Below, in pieces: positions 38,063 to 51,385 of a stretch of DNA of 64,000 bases (positions within the stretch are counted from its first letter, which is position 1; the number at the start of each line of letters is the position of its first letter). Location: contig NW_019775463.1 of assembly GCF_001039355.2 (NCBI RefSeq), positions 46,242 to 110,241 of the forward strand, in the 5' to 3' direction. The DNA comes from Lingula anatina (taxonomy: Eukaryota > Brachiopoda > Lingulata > Lingulida > Lingulidae). The position numbers and the translations under genes were made by a program. The notes under the pieces were generated by a model, which saw nothing but the letters and a program-made list of their open reading frames with translations, was not told where the DNA came from and did not search any database.

Positions 38063-39127
38063 ATGTGGTTGAATGTGTAATCATAAGTACACTGATGAAG
38101 TTGATGCGAGGGTTTCTGTGAAAATTAGCCATTAATTGCAAGGAAATTATTTTAAATTTATGGACTGCTAAGTACTATTTTGAGGATGGGTTCATTATAA
38201 ACATTGTTCATTTTCCTCTAGAATGTGATCACCAGAGACATACAAGTAGCGAATACAATTTTTTTTTCTGCAACATGTCTTTCTGCATTACACACAAATT
38301 GTGTGTACTAGTGATCATTTCTTATCTGTATATATCATGGTCAGGTAACACCTAAGCTGATGGCAGATATCATGGTGATGGTTGTATGTGACACTCGCCA
38401 CACTTCAGAGCTATTACATTACCTCACTCCAGGTGACTTAATAAGTGGCCCAATCTGTGTTTAAGATATACCACTACAAGGAAATGAACATGCTAATGGG
38501 GCAGCTTGGGGACAGCTTTATAAAAGGACTTGTGTCCCAAAATTGGTCTCATCTCACAAAATTACATCTATAGTATTTCAGTTCAAGATATCTGTTGTAG
38601 TTGACATGAATGAAGCTAAGACCCAGAAAACATGTATATTGGATCCTAGAATAAAGTAAGTATTAGACCCCATTCCTGTAGATGTTATTGGTCTATTATG
38701 ACCAAGTCTGCAGGGACTCTCGTGAAGTGCACTCAGCTTAACTGAACAGCATGCCTGCTTGTTTCCAACACACATGCATTATCACCAGTTTGTCTGTGCT
38801 GATGATGAATCCGTGTGTGCGTGTGTTTGTGTACCACATTTCTGTGCAGATGTGCATGGTTTTGTCGTGGAATTAAAGGATGATACAAGTGGTTTAGGGT
38901 AGGTACGTGTGGAGCACCGTCTCTATGAAAATGAGGATGTCAACATAGGAAAGATAAACCTGTAATGACAAAGTTTTTTCATAAATTCTTCATATTGTAG
39001 AAAGATTTAAGCGTTGGATAACTGTTGGATAATATTATGTTATGTCTTAGTAATGTGATTGGATTATTTTTGAGGAATGTGAATGTCATCTCTTTCACTG
39101 AACTTGAGATGATTGCTTACAATTGTA

Positions 39128-39342
39128 GACTGCATTCCCATAGATTTAGATCGATCAATCTAGATCGACCTAACTCCCTGGGGGTTCACGCTAAATTGCT
39201 ATTAGTCGAGCGCGCACGGTAGTTAATTACCCCCTTACAGCTTTTAGTAGGCAGGACAGACATTTAAGCCGGCTAAGCTGACAGTAATCAAGTGAGACTC
39301 TCCACAGGGATAGATCGATCTAAAATCTGTGGGAATGGGTTC
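39128..39342. mobile_element. MITE of the TAA/TTA-flanked family
   Basis: Ends GACTGCATTCCCATAGATTT and AATCTGTGGGAATGGGTTC are inverted. GATCGATC words follow inside each end, and the core GTTAATTACCCCC...GACAGACATTTAAGCCG is shared with the other copies. Length 215 bp. The right flank is TTA; the left flank reads GTA, one base different. Confidence 0.72.
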
Positions 39343-40394
39343 TTAGTTTTTGTTGTAGAGAAATGTGACATGAAATGTTTTATTTACTAGTAAGCATACT
39401 TTTACTATCATGCTTAACTTGCATGATGATCTCTTAGTCTCAGTATGCTTTGCTGCAGAGCATTATTTACTTACCTTTTGAACAGGTAAGAAATCATTTT
39501 AAGTTTACTTTAATTGAATTGAGTGATACCAAATGGTTGATCAAAACCATTTTAATTGAGAAAAAATGTGTCTGGCTTAAGATCTTAAACTAACAGAAAA
39601 AATCATTTTGTTCTAACCCTATATATAACCAAAATTCTACTTTGTCTGATGCCATGGGGTATTTTAGCAGTCAAATTAAAATAAAAAAATCATGTTCTTA
39701 TCATACATTTATCTTAATTCTAGAGGCCATTTTTATGTCAAATATGGTGTAACAAGTGATTGTGATTATCACACATGCATAACCTTTTTGCAGCACACGA
39801 AAGGAAAGTACAGAGTTTTACAGATCTGCAGTGTAAAATTATACTTATCTTGGCACCAAATGCTGCTTTCCACATTGTAAGGCTATTCAAGAAGACGGGT
39901 AAAGGAAGACCAGTATGTTTTGTCATCCTGTTAATAAAGTAATGACAAACTAAGTGCCTGTTAGATGCCAAAGTGTGGGTACTTAATTGAATGCCCGTTG
40001 TGTCAATGGGCTTTATTGTGGTGAAGGTCAAAGTTACACAACATTGGTCACAGGTAATAGGTTACGTACACCTCAGTGTTCAACAGTTACTGGCTGTAGT
40101 ATATGTACATGTTTATCATCCTTTCCCCATTATTTTGTTGTTTGGTTAAAGCAATTAAGGAAATTTAATTCAATATTACGATAATTTGTTACGTGAGGAT
40201 TTTTTTCACTTCACAGCAGTAACAGGTTACGTAAATTTCATTTAGAATTTTATCAGAGAAAGATTAATTTAATTAAATCTGAAGCTTTGATAATATTTGG
40301 AGAGGAATTTTATGATTAGTTGAATGTCCTTGACTTAAATTAGGTAGAGTCTGTTACTTCAGGGCTTCTGATCACCAGTGAAATTAACATCCTT

Positions 40395-40569
40395 CAGGGG
40401 CGGATAGAAGCCGTCTTTTGAGTCTTCCAGAAGACGGTCAGATTTTCAAATTTACATTGATGGTTATCTAATTTTCTCTGACGGAAGACGGTTACAAATG
40501 GAGGATGGTTCAACAAAGATATATTGTAATTTGGAAGACTGACAGAAAATATCTCTGCATCTGCCCCTG
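40395..40569. mobile_element. CAGGGGCGGAT MITE, TSD TCCTT
   Basis: The ends are CAGGGGCGGAT and ATCTGCCCCTG, and TCCTT is repeated exactly on both sides (40390-40394 and 40570-40574). The interior (GAAGACGGTCAGATTTTCAA, then GGAAGACGG, then GGAGGATGG) is shared with 57793-57960. Confidence 0.8.
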
Positions 40570-43500
40570 TCCTTGGTGTGTACTATCAATAACATCAGTC
40601 CGATGTCCTTGGTACTATCATTTGTAAAGGGCACTGTGTATATTTTCAGGAGGGTTACGTATGATTTGACATAATTTTATATGATCACAAAATGAATATT
40701 ACTTATTTTTTTATTCTTTATTGTTATTAAGTGCAGTCTGACACAAGTGCATAATTGTGTACTTGTAGCTGTTAACGATGTTTGAGGGAAATTGTTGCCA
40801 TTTATTTATAGCGTATAAAATCCTTTACTTGATCTTTTCATGTATGTCTAAGTAAATTATTCCTATTTTGAATATTGTATTAATTTTATTAACTAGTGTT
40901 TGGGGGTACCAATCATGACTTCAAAGGTGTATCATTCATTTTAACATGAGCCAGCTATGGTCCGTCTATCCTTATAGATGTGCTTTGTCCTTCTATACAT
41001 GTATTCTGTCAAAGGAGGTCACTTTGAATCAAATATCAGGAACTTCCCAGGGACATCTTTTTGAAGAGTGATTGACATGATTTGCGACTGTCATTGAAGA
41101 ATGCAGGTCAACTATGAAGTCTCCTGGGGTAGACAGATGAGGCAGTGAACAGTCACATGCTATGATGAACCACAGGCACAGGATTTGAAAATATGGGATG
41201 CAGTCGTTGCTCAACTGTTACCAAAGTGAGATTCCCCCAGCCCTCTGTGACACCTGAATCTGAATAAGCCAGTATACACCTGGTGTGTTTTATAGTCTCA
41301 ATATTGTCACCTTAGATTTGATGTAGCAGAGTACAATTTTCGGTGATTCAGAATTTGTAAATTATATGTATGTATGTATGTATGTATGTATATATGTATA
41401 ATATTCCCTCAAGTTGGATTTTACACCCACAGTTTTCTCACATATAATCTGTTAATTGTATGTATTCTGTTAATGGTAAGGCAGAACAAAATGTCATTGT
41501 ATTGCATAATTATATAGTGCTAAATATTATCAGACTTCTCCCTTTCCTTGAAGTAGAGCAGAATCTATATAGCTTAATGTTTACATAAAAGGCAGTGGTA
41601 TGTGATAAAGAAAGCATTTTATATCTCTGTACAAAGATTATCTGTAATTTTGCACACCTGAACCAAAAGAGAGAGGTGTGCAATGATTGTAAATGGAGAC
41701 CTGTTCAGAAGTCAAATGAACCTGATCATCTCTCCTTTCTCACATTTCAAGCAATATACATTGATGTGGACTGAAGGAGGGTTACAATGGACGTATTTTA
41801 AGCACTGCCAAAAGAATAGTTCAGTGTCAGTTTCTCACCCCTATCACACTTTTTTCTTTCCCTCAGAGACACTTACCCTCATCTTAGGGACAAAATTTAA
41901 TATTTTCTTTACTCTTATTTAGCTATTTTACCTGAATGAAGAGAAATAAAAAAAAAAAAAACAATCAATGTCAACAAAAAAAGATTAAAAGAAAAACAGA
42001 CCTCCACCCTTTGGAAAAGTAATAAAACCTTCGAAAGGAATAGAGTCCATAACATTATCACATTGTCTTTGTAACCCCTGCCCCCTTCTCCCACTGTCGC
42101 CCTCCCTATGTGATACTCCCTATGTTTTCAAAGAGGAGCGTGTGCAAGACCTCCCTGAGTGACCACATATTAGGAGTGGTGTGCAGAGGTTATCCATTCA
42201 GATGATGGTGTGGTATGCCATCTCCTCTGTAATTACTCCTGATCCAATTATGATGGTTTAATTTCAGTTCAGTTATATTACTAACTGAGGCTGGACGGGT
42301 GACTACCATGTGTGTACTTGGAGACTGTTCACACTGGCTGGTTTGAGACTGGGATTGGGGCTCACTTGTGTTATCAGACAGCAGCGTTAGACAGGTTCTT
42401 GTATCCCTTGAGTAATTATTATTATTACTGTTGATTTTTATCAGTATTAAGACATCTGATAGAGGTTTTAAGGCCAATTTTTGGTCATAAATATTGTTGG
42501 TCCTCAGACAGTGAAAGTTGGTCATAGAAACTAGAAACTCTCTATAGTTAGGGATCTTGCATTGTTTGTATGTGTGTGTAAGGGAGAGAGAGAGGGGGGT
42601 CATCTGCTTTGAAGTTATTTTTATGCTTTTATTACATAACAGCTAGCATCTGCATTTTGGATATCTTTTGAAGTTTGTTTGATTTGATTTAGGGCTACAC
42701 CTGTAAGTGACAAACAAATGTTCTGTCTTTCTTATCTTTGCTTGGAGGTTGTGACTGATGTCAGTCGATTGAAACTGCAAATATTGATAATAGAGATAAC
42801 TCTTAAGATTAGTATGTACAAAGGACGTTGTGAACTTGAAGGTACCCTCTCTGAGATTTTCCTACCCTTTTTGTGAAAATAAGCTATTTTTCTCCTGCTC
42901 AAAAATTTTTCCTGTTAAGTTTATACTGCCATGACTTCCTGTACGTTTTAGAAGGAAGTTATGTTGACAGTAGATACTTAAATTTGTGGGGCTTTTAATA
43001 GTTTTTTTTTATGTCTGAATTGGGAACGATGCGTAGCTTTGCGTGGTATGTAGATAGAAAATATTATTTTGGGACAGTTTGAAAAGCAGATATTATATCT
43101 TTGAAATAAACATGTGTAGAAACTGTAAAATCCAAAGGGGTTAGTATTTAAAAAAAAACAACATTTGATAGATTTTGAGGTAAAACCAATTCATTAGTAT
43201 TTTTGTTATCATGTACACTATGGTGCATGAAAATAATTCACTAATAACACTCTAGTTTAGGATTGATGTACAATTCAGGTGCAAAAAGTGTTAAGAAATG
43301 ATGTGCAATGCAAGGCCCCCAGACTGCAACTTGATACAGCAATAATACTGATGGGCCGCTATTAGTCTGTTGGCTGCTCAACTTAGGGTGCAACTTTTTA
43401 AAAATCCAATACAAACTTTGCACACTGTTCATTCTTCCCTGGGACAAAGTGCCTCTTAGATGCTGATACCGATAGTTTAAGAAGGTATCCGTGTGCAGAA

Positions 43501-43707
43501 AGGTTGAAGCAAGGATTTCTAACAGAGACGTAGGCAGCCTTCACAACCAAAGTTGGTCTGCAGACTAACAGACCCGGGGATCAAATATAGTCGACCCACT
43601 TGAAAGCTTGCCACATAACCCCCATGGGTAATCTATTCAGTGTCTTTTAGGGGTTTATGCTGCAAACTTTTAAGTGGGCCAGCCATATTTGACCAGTGGA
43701 TTTGTAA

Positions 43708-43922
43708 GACTGAGTTCCCACAGATTTAGATCAATCCATCTGGATTGACCTAACTCTCTATGGGTTCAAGCTAAATTGCTGTCAGCTTCCGAGAGCAAAA
43801 AGTTAATTATGCCTTACAGCTTTTAGCAGGCAGGATAGACATTTAAGCCGATCAAGGCGACAGCAATCTAGTGAGACTCCCCAGGGGGATAGATTGATCT
43901 AAATATCTGTGGGAATGGTCTC
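43708..43922. mobile_element. MITE of the TAA/TTA-flanked family, TSD TAA
   Basis: A 215-bp element with inverted ends GACTGAGTTCCCACAGATTT and ATCTGTGGGAATGGTCTC. TAA is present on both sides (43705-43707 and 43923-43925). The core matches 39128-39342. Confidence 0.75.
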
Positions 43923-45397
43923 TAAGCCTGTGGATCAACTGCATGGTTATGAATGCTGCTATACAGATATGTACAAGGTGAGTGCATATATGGTAGTGCT
44001 TCCTGGAAACTTGTCATATTTCAGGACAGCACATTAAGTCTTGTGCATTTAAATTGGTGAATTGCCAAGACTGACATAAAGTCACTTCCTCAAAGTTGTG
44101 ATTATAGGGAAGTCATTTATTAGCTAAGTACAGCTTTAAATTTCAAATCTTATCCCATTGTCAGTGCTTCCCGTCTCGGTTCTCTGTTAATTGTCAGTGG
44201 AGAAGATATCATTATGATATAGTGTTGCTTTATACCTGGCAGTGGAATAAACTATGCTACCAGTAAATGAATCTCATTGTACATGTTCATATACAAGTCT
44301 AAAACAGAGCCAGGGTGGTCTAAGGTGAAACATATTGAGTATAACTGCTATCACATTATGACGTGGTAAAAGGTTGTAAAGTTATGATTAGGTTTAAGGG
44401 TAGTTCAGGCTTCCAAAATCCAAACTTACAGTTAATTTTTTATCTATTGTAGCTTAAACTCTCTTAAATTAGGGAGGTCAGAGAAAATACAGTGTTATTA
44501 TAATGAATTAAAGCATGATGGAACATGTTATGTTTCGACTTAAAGAAGTTGATTTTAATTGAAATTACCTTTAAAGGTTTGGTTTTCAATTTAAGACCGA
44601 TAAATCCTTTTCAAAGCTTTATAAGTTGCTTTAATTTATGCCTTAGTGCTCCAGTTGGATTCATTGACCGTTTGAATGACTGCACAGTAGTTTGAGGTCC
44701 TTGTCAGGGCTTGTTTTATTGAAATGCATCTTTAAAGTTTTGATAACAATGAACCAGAACAATGAAGCACTGGGATGGCTTAGTATAAGTTTCAATGGGG
44801 CATGTGGCAAATGGTCCAAGATCATGTTTTGGAGCCCAGTTTACAGCAACAATATATGTCATTTCACTACACCGGGAGAGTGAGGGGGTCAGTGCCCTAT
44901 TACATAATTATACCCCTTCTTAATATTGAATCCTGTATATTGGCCATGTTGAGTGTGAGGGATCTGTTTTGATGTCTCTTAGAGCGGATTCAGATAGACC
45001 CAGGGTACTAGCTAGGTCTATCTGTATGCAGTCTTCCATTAGTAGCCAGGCTATCATATCTCATGAAATCACCGAGAACAGTTCAATTAGAACTGGCAGG
45101 GATCAAATCTGATGGAATTCCTGATTTTAGGGCAATTGCAGATTATGTAATCATTAGGGTTAAGTAATCATGCAAATTTGACACCTGTAAAAAAAGAACG
45201 GCGTTCACTCCTGTAGTTGCAACAACTAAGAAAGGCCACACACAGATGTGATGTGGTGCATTGTCAAGAAACAAGGCACCAGCAATTGGTGTTAATAGTA
45301 TCATCATTAGGAAATATGTTGATATGAAGCAACTGCAGTTTCATCTTTATTTGTGCATTTTTTAAACTGAACTTTGTTCCTCTTCTTTTCATTTCAG

Positions 45398-45795
45398 GTT
45401 GAGAGTAGGAAATCAATAAACCTTTTAACAGCCGTCATCTTAACAAAAGTAGGACTTCACATCACTTTACCATTGTGTCAGTTAGATAAGACCCAAAGCA
45501 GTGAAGTGTAGAAACTGACCAGTGTGACAGCAGTGGACCTAACAGAAGGGGTGTGTTGACCTTGCTGTACAATCAAATCAAGCAGGACACTAAGAAGACA
45601 TATAAAGCATTATTTCTGCAGAGGTTTCGTTTTCAGGTGCTATTAACAAGGTGCTCTTGTATTGATTGCGGTAGAGACACTTTTAAAGCGACAAAGGTTG
45701 ACAATTCAACTTGTGTAGACAATATTCCGAGCTCATCAGGTGACACTTACATACATGTATACTGTATTTACTAATTGACAAAGGGAGACTTCAGT
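45398..45795 (+). other. ZIP gene: 5'-UTR part of its first identified exon
   Basis: A polypyrimidine tract ending ATTTCAG marks an acceptor at 45397/45398. The sequence to the start ATG (45796) carries in-frame stops, the last a TAA at 45772-45774, so it is untranslated. At least one more non-coding exon must lie further upstream. An open frame at 45553-45774 in this leader has no recognisable domain. Confidence 0.6.
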
Positions 45796-46539
45796 ATGAA
45801 ATCTACAAATACCCAAGCTAGGATCTGTATATATTTATTCCTGTTAACAGGCTTCTTGTCACAAGCATGGTGTGACAGGACAAAAATAGCAAATAACCAG
45901 TCTGATCATGTTGATGGTGAGACGCACATTTTCCTGAAGCGCATATTCGACAAGTATGGAACAGACGGTTTGCTGACTTATGAAGGCTTTGAGCACCTCC
46001 TGGCCAACTTGGGCCTTGGTAACATTTTCATAGACCATGACCTAAAGTCACATCAAACAGACAAAGGTTTTAAGAACTTGCACAGTAGTCACAACCATAC
46101 CCATGATGGTTCTTCCACAACCAGGAAGGTGCATTCACCCCTGAAGTCGGCCTCACTAAAGAGAGGTACCTTGGAAAAGGTTGCTCAGAAGGAATTGGAA
46201 GAGGTAGACAGAGATGTCACTGCAGAGAACCAAAGAGGTAATAGAGAGAAGCCCAGAGATCACATGGTCACACGACGAAAACACCAGCATCATCACAAAT
46301 CCAATCACAAGCACAACAGGCAACACGACAGAGTGCGTAACAGGAAGCCAGAGGGTTCTCCGGCATTGCATAACGGCACTACAACACGGACTGAAGGCAC
46401 TGAGAGAAGTCGATCAGGCAGACAATTGAGGTCAGTTGGGTCAGTGGACAGAAGGGTCAGGGCCATAAATGACACCCAACTGGCCCCCACCACAACACGG
46501 CCTGGACCAGCCGAGCAGCCTTCTGAAGGATTGTCATGG
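45796..46539 (+). CDS. ZIP coding exon 1 (residues 1-248)
   Basis: ATG at 45796 follows an in-frame stop and begins a clear signal peptide (hydrophobic [17 protein letters not shown]). The exon ends TCATGG|GTAGGT in phase 0. It encodes the variable ectodomain, including HNHTHDG near residues 95-101 and a [16 protein letters not shown] block. Such His-rich parts are typical of LIV-1 ZIPs and are thought to sense or gather zinc. Confidence 0.85.
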
Positions 46540-49500
46540 GTAGGTTATATTTATGTGTGGGTGTGCACGTGCTTATGTGCATGTGCATGCACAATTGTCT
46601 GGTAGAGAAAGGGAGTTTAACTGGCATATTATTCACCAACAAGATGTATGAATTAGAAGTAAAGAGAGTGACATTATCAGAGAAAAATAACAAGTCAAAA
46701 TGTGTACACATCTGTATGTTACGTAGGTATTATAATACATGTTTACCTCATAAAAAAAAACTTCAAGCATGTTCACTCAGAATGGTTGTATAAATAGAGC
46801 AGTTAGAACTGTATGGTACTCCATGCAAAATCAGGCCATTTCAATTTTGCATGGGTATCTTTCTTCATGGAATTCCAAAACATTGGCTTGCTAATGCTGC
46901 TTTTGAAGGCATTATAATTCCATTGCTTTTAGAAAATATGACCTTGGCAGGAAGTTATTTGGATAAATCATCAAATCATGGCATTTTTTCCTCCTTAATC
47001 AAATTAAAGCTTATTATCTGTAGTCTTAATCAGAATCAGTTGAGTTGCCATTACAATCTGAATCAGCGTTAATTTAAACTCTCAGAAATAGTTTCACTAA
47101 TAAAGTTGTCTATACCTGACTGGCTTCAACTGCATTTAAATTGAGGAAATGGGTGTAATTTGACTTTTGAAAAATATCCTTGTAAAAGACAAAAAATTCT
47201 GCACTAAGGTAGAATTAATTGCTAATCAGCTAAATAAGACGTTTATCTTTGATTTTCATGCAGCAGCATCAGAGCAGATTATACAACAGAATGAGTTGAA
47301 AAATTTGTTTGTGATCAATAAATGTTGATATTTTATTCTTGAAAATAGCTTACTAGATTAATAAACCATCCGCTAAAGGAGAATTAAAAGCAGCAGTACT
47401 AGTGAGAGAGTAATTGGACTAACCCTGTATCATTTGCTTTCTGCCTCTAGCCCCCTGTTACAGTAAGCTCAGGTGATCCATCTACTCAAACTGCACAACT
47501 GCACCTTACACAAGAGGTAATTCTCTGTGTTGTCTGATCACGTTCAGTGGCGACATCTACAGTTTAGTAATGATAATGATCACAGTGACATCTATGCAAT
47601 CATTGGAATTATTACAAATATTTCTGTAAGTGGCAATAAGATTGCTTTGATTGTATAATGCATGCAGTGCACGTGTTCCTTTGTAAGATTATTTCAATTG
47701 GCCAGAAGTTTATGAAAAGGGGAATTGCTTGTGCTTTGGTAATAGTGGCGGCTTCAAAAGCACACTAATTCTGGGGAAAACATTAACACATTTGAGAGCT
47801 ATTTGGTCTTGGCAGCTTTGCTATCTCAGTAAAGATTTATTTTCATTTTATTTTATTTCTTATGCATTTTGATATTGTTTCTCACACCATGTTTCTGACT
47901 TCCTTTCAAATAAATGTCTTATGATATTTTGGAATTTTTTGTAGCAATCCCTAAATTTTTCTTTTTATTTGTTTATTTTTGGTAAACTGCTTATCGGTCA
48001 TTTTGAGTTGAATGTGCTTAATATTGGGGTTTTCTGGTAGTTTTATAATTTAGAATCATTATATAATTATTTACTGCAATGCACTCACTGTGTGTGAACT
48101 ATTTCATGTTGCTTAAAATTTGCAGTTGGATCTTCTAAGTGTATTTTTAGTTCTTGTGTGTGTTTGCGTGTATGTGTGTGTGTGTGTGCGTGTATGTGTG
48201 TGCATGCATGTGTGTGTAGACATGCTTGGTTGGCAAGTGCCCCTCTACGAATGCTGAGAACATCTCAACACAGTGTGCCATCTCAATTACTGCATTTTGA
48301 AACCATATGCTCAGTTATTATATATCATGGCATGAACACACACTGGGCTGTCACTTTGATCAGTTAATGAATCTAAAGATAAATACTTTACTTTTTTCAA
48401 AAGTGTGTGTTATACTATTGGAGAAGCTTCTTATTTTTACAGTATTAGAGCTAGTTGCTCGGGATAATAACAAATTTGATTTAATTTTTCCATAAATGCT
48501 ACACTAGTTTTATAATATAAACTGTTTAATATGCTATAAAGATTCATTCAATTCAAATGACAGCCGAGGGCACCTGAACATGCACATAACTGTTCAATAT
48601 TTTTATGAAAGTTTCATTTACTGCTCTAGCAGGTGTGGCTTCTGTTGCAGCAGTCTTACTAATACTCTGACCATAAGGTCCTGTCCATGTCAGCTTATTC
48701 ATTTTCAAATGCTAGTTTCCCTAGGTGCTGGCAAATCCTAATGAAAAAGTCCTATAGGATCCTATAAGATCTTATAGGCGCCTATAGGAAAATAGGCCAA
48801 TTTCCTATAGGATCTTATAGGACTTTTTCATAAAGGGTATTATATTGTACCAACCGAAAGACTTGAAACTGAAAAAGTTGGCATGGGTAAAATCTGAAAA
48901 CAGGCTAGGATTTGATAATGTTGCCTAAAACAGTGCTTAAAAGCTTAAAGCATGTAGAAAAGGAACTTGCATGTAGTCCTTAAAACCTTGTTTTTCAGCT
49001 GGAACACCCCTAATTTTGGTGTTCTTATGACAAATACAGGTGGAAGTTGGATGTGTCACCTTCCCTCCTTTACCCTGTGACTCAAATAACTGTCTAAAAA
49101 AGTTTTGGTGCTCTGCAGAGCCAAATGAAGCTAAACATTATCCTAACATGTGTCTGTTGGCTTCTTCATCTTTCTTTAAGTTGTCTGCCAAAAAAAATCA
49201 GAGTGTGTAATTCTCCTTAAATATCTTTTAACTATCTCGTCTGAGCATATACTTTGCTGATGGACCATGAAATAGACCCAAGGGTAATACTGGAAATGTC
49301 CTTCACCTATCTTGCAACACCTGTCATTGTTACTGCTGCTGATTTTCAAAAGACTAACCTGAAACATATCCATGATTATTATTGCAGTGTCTGACCCCTG
49401 CTGCCATCTTGGCTGCATTCAAGGTCCAAGATGCCCCCAATATTACAGAGGCGCTGTTCATGCGTATATGTCCTGCACTGGTCTATCAGCTGGACAGCCA

Positions 49501-49666
49501 TTTATGTCAGAACAGGATCATTCAGGCGCACGATCACGAGTACAAGCACGAGCAGGATGACTACTATTGGCTTTATGAAGATTTTGATGATCACATTCAT
49601 GGAAATGATTCAGTGACGAAGGTAGCAATTGCTGGAGATGATAGATCAGCTAGAGGTGAGTGTCTT

Positions 49667-49701
<35 letters not shown>

Positions 49702-49771
49702 TCTGGGAGAAGTTAAACATGATATATCAGGTGATATTCTATGGTCTTCAGTCTGCATCTTATTTGATGGG

Positions 49772-49805
<34 letters not shown>

Positions 49806-51342
49806 GTTGGTGGATGTGTGTTATTGTTGGTCAGACATGTCAAGCACCCCTTAACATACATGTGTTAAGAAGTGCAATTTAAAGGAAATGGAACTAGAAA
49901 CCAATTATGTCCTCCAGCTTCAACAACTATAATGTCTACTCATATTATTCTAACTGCAGTGTGGGGGTTTGCCAGTCTCTCTGTCATTGTGATCAGCTTG
50001 GTGGGACTCCTGGGGGTGTGTGTTGTCCCCCTGATGCAGAAGATCTTCTACAACCACCTGCTGCAGTTTCTGGTAGCTCTGGCTGTGGGCTCACTGACAG
50101 GGGATGCCCTGCTGCATCTCTTACCACATGTAGGTATAATTATTACTTTTACAAGAGGTAAAAAAATAATGAATTTCAAAATAGATTAACAGTTGGTTTA
50201 ATTAGAAGCTAATTAGAATTAAATAGTTATAGATGAGTGGATGGAAATATAAGAAACAAAGAAAATGAATAGATAAATAGAGAAGTAAATAAATGAATGG
50301 ATAAGTGAATGAAAAATAAAGAAAAAAGGAAAGATAATGTTATTTAAGAATAAAAGAAAGGACTGATTGTAAGTGGCTGTACAAGTATAATGTGTACTTA
50401 TAGAAGAATACCCTGGTATAGCCTGCTGTATTCTTCCAGATGATTACTAGATCAGTGAATTTTCAGGTTTCTGTCCTTTTCAGTGAAAATAATTTTCAGG
50501 TTTATATTTTAATGCTTTGTGAAGAAGATACACCTGGTATTGTTTGATCAGGTATAGGTTCAACCTTTTTGAGAAAAAAAATCTGTGGAAAATTTAAGTT
50601 TAAACATACAAAATGCATACCATGCAATCGTATTTCATCAGGCCCTTGGTTCCCATGGTAACGATATGGAGACCCAAGATGACGGGCATAATCATGGCGG
50701 ACCCGACACCAAGCAGGACCCCAACCGTGCGGTGTGGAAGGGCATTGTGGCACTGCTGGGCATCTACTTCTTCTTCCTCTGTGAGAGATTGATGAGTCTG
50801 TATTCCTCACACAAAGCAAAGCAGAAGAAGAAGAGAAGGGAGATGGAGGAGGAGAGACTGGCTGAGCTAGCACAGGTAGGCAGGCTTAGGCTTGATAATA
50901 GGCTATTGGAAATCAGGCACAGCATTCAAGTAGGTGTTTTTTCACCTTATAAACATGGATAAATTTTATTGAAATTCATTTATTATATGATTTTGATTTT
51001 AAGTAATAATATCTAGGTAATGACTAATTTTTTTAATTAAAAAAAAAAAAAACAGAAGGAAATGAATGTGCTACCAGAGTTGAAAGTCGAAGGCGACAGT
51101 GAAGAACCTGTTGTTCCCAAACCAGCACATGAACATCACCTGACGGTAGAAATAGCGCGACCACGGGCAGACAGCATGTTCAGCTATTTGACCCGACCAC
51201 GGGCTGAGAGTTCAGTCAGCAAGCGCAGTTATAGGCCACCTGCCAAAGACAGTTCACTGAGCGATTCCAAGAAGACAAATAATTCTTGTGAAGATGTTTT
51301 GATGATGCATAACAAAGGTAGGCAATGAGAGCGTTAACAACC

Positions 51343-51385
<43 letters not shown>

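Larger units (their letters stand above)
31539..45397. other. Long gene-free interval upstream of the ZIP gene
   Basis: No coding exon is recognised. The stretch could be upstream intergenic DNA or part of a long 5'-UTR intron of the ZIP gene, because the first ZIP exon found begins at an acceptor (45398). It contains C runs at 31736-31763 and 35018-35036, a pentanucleotide array at 33251-33344, an 81-bp tandem pair at 35382-35543, several MITEs and ordinary AT-rich unique sequence. Confidence 0.55.

Noticed and set aside
44985-45040. GAGCGGATTCAGATAGACC resembling a MITE end, with an AGATAGACC/GGTCTATCT inverted pair
   Set aside because: No second end or family core is nearby; too short to call an element.
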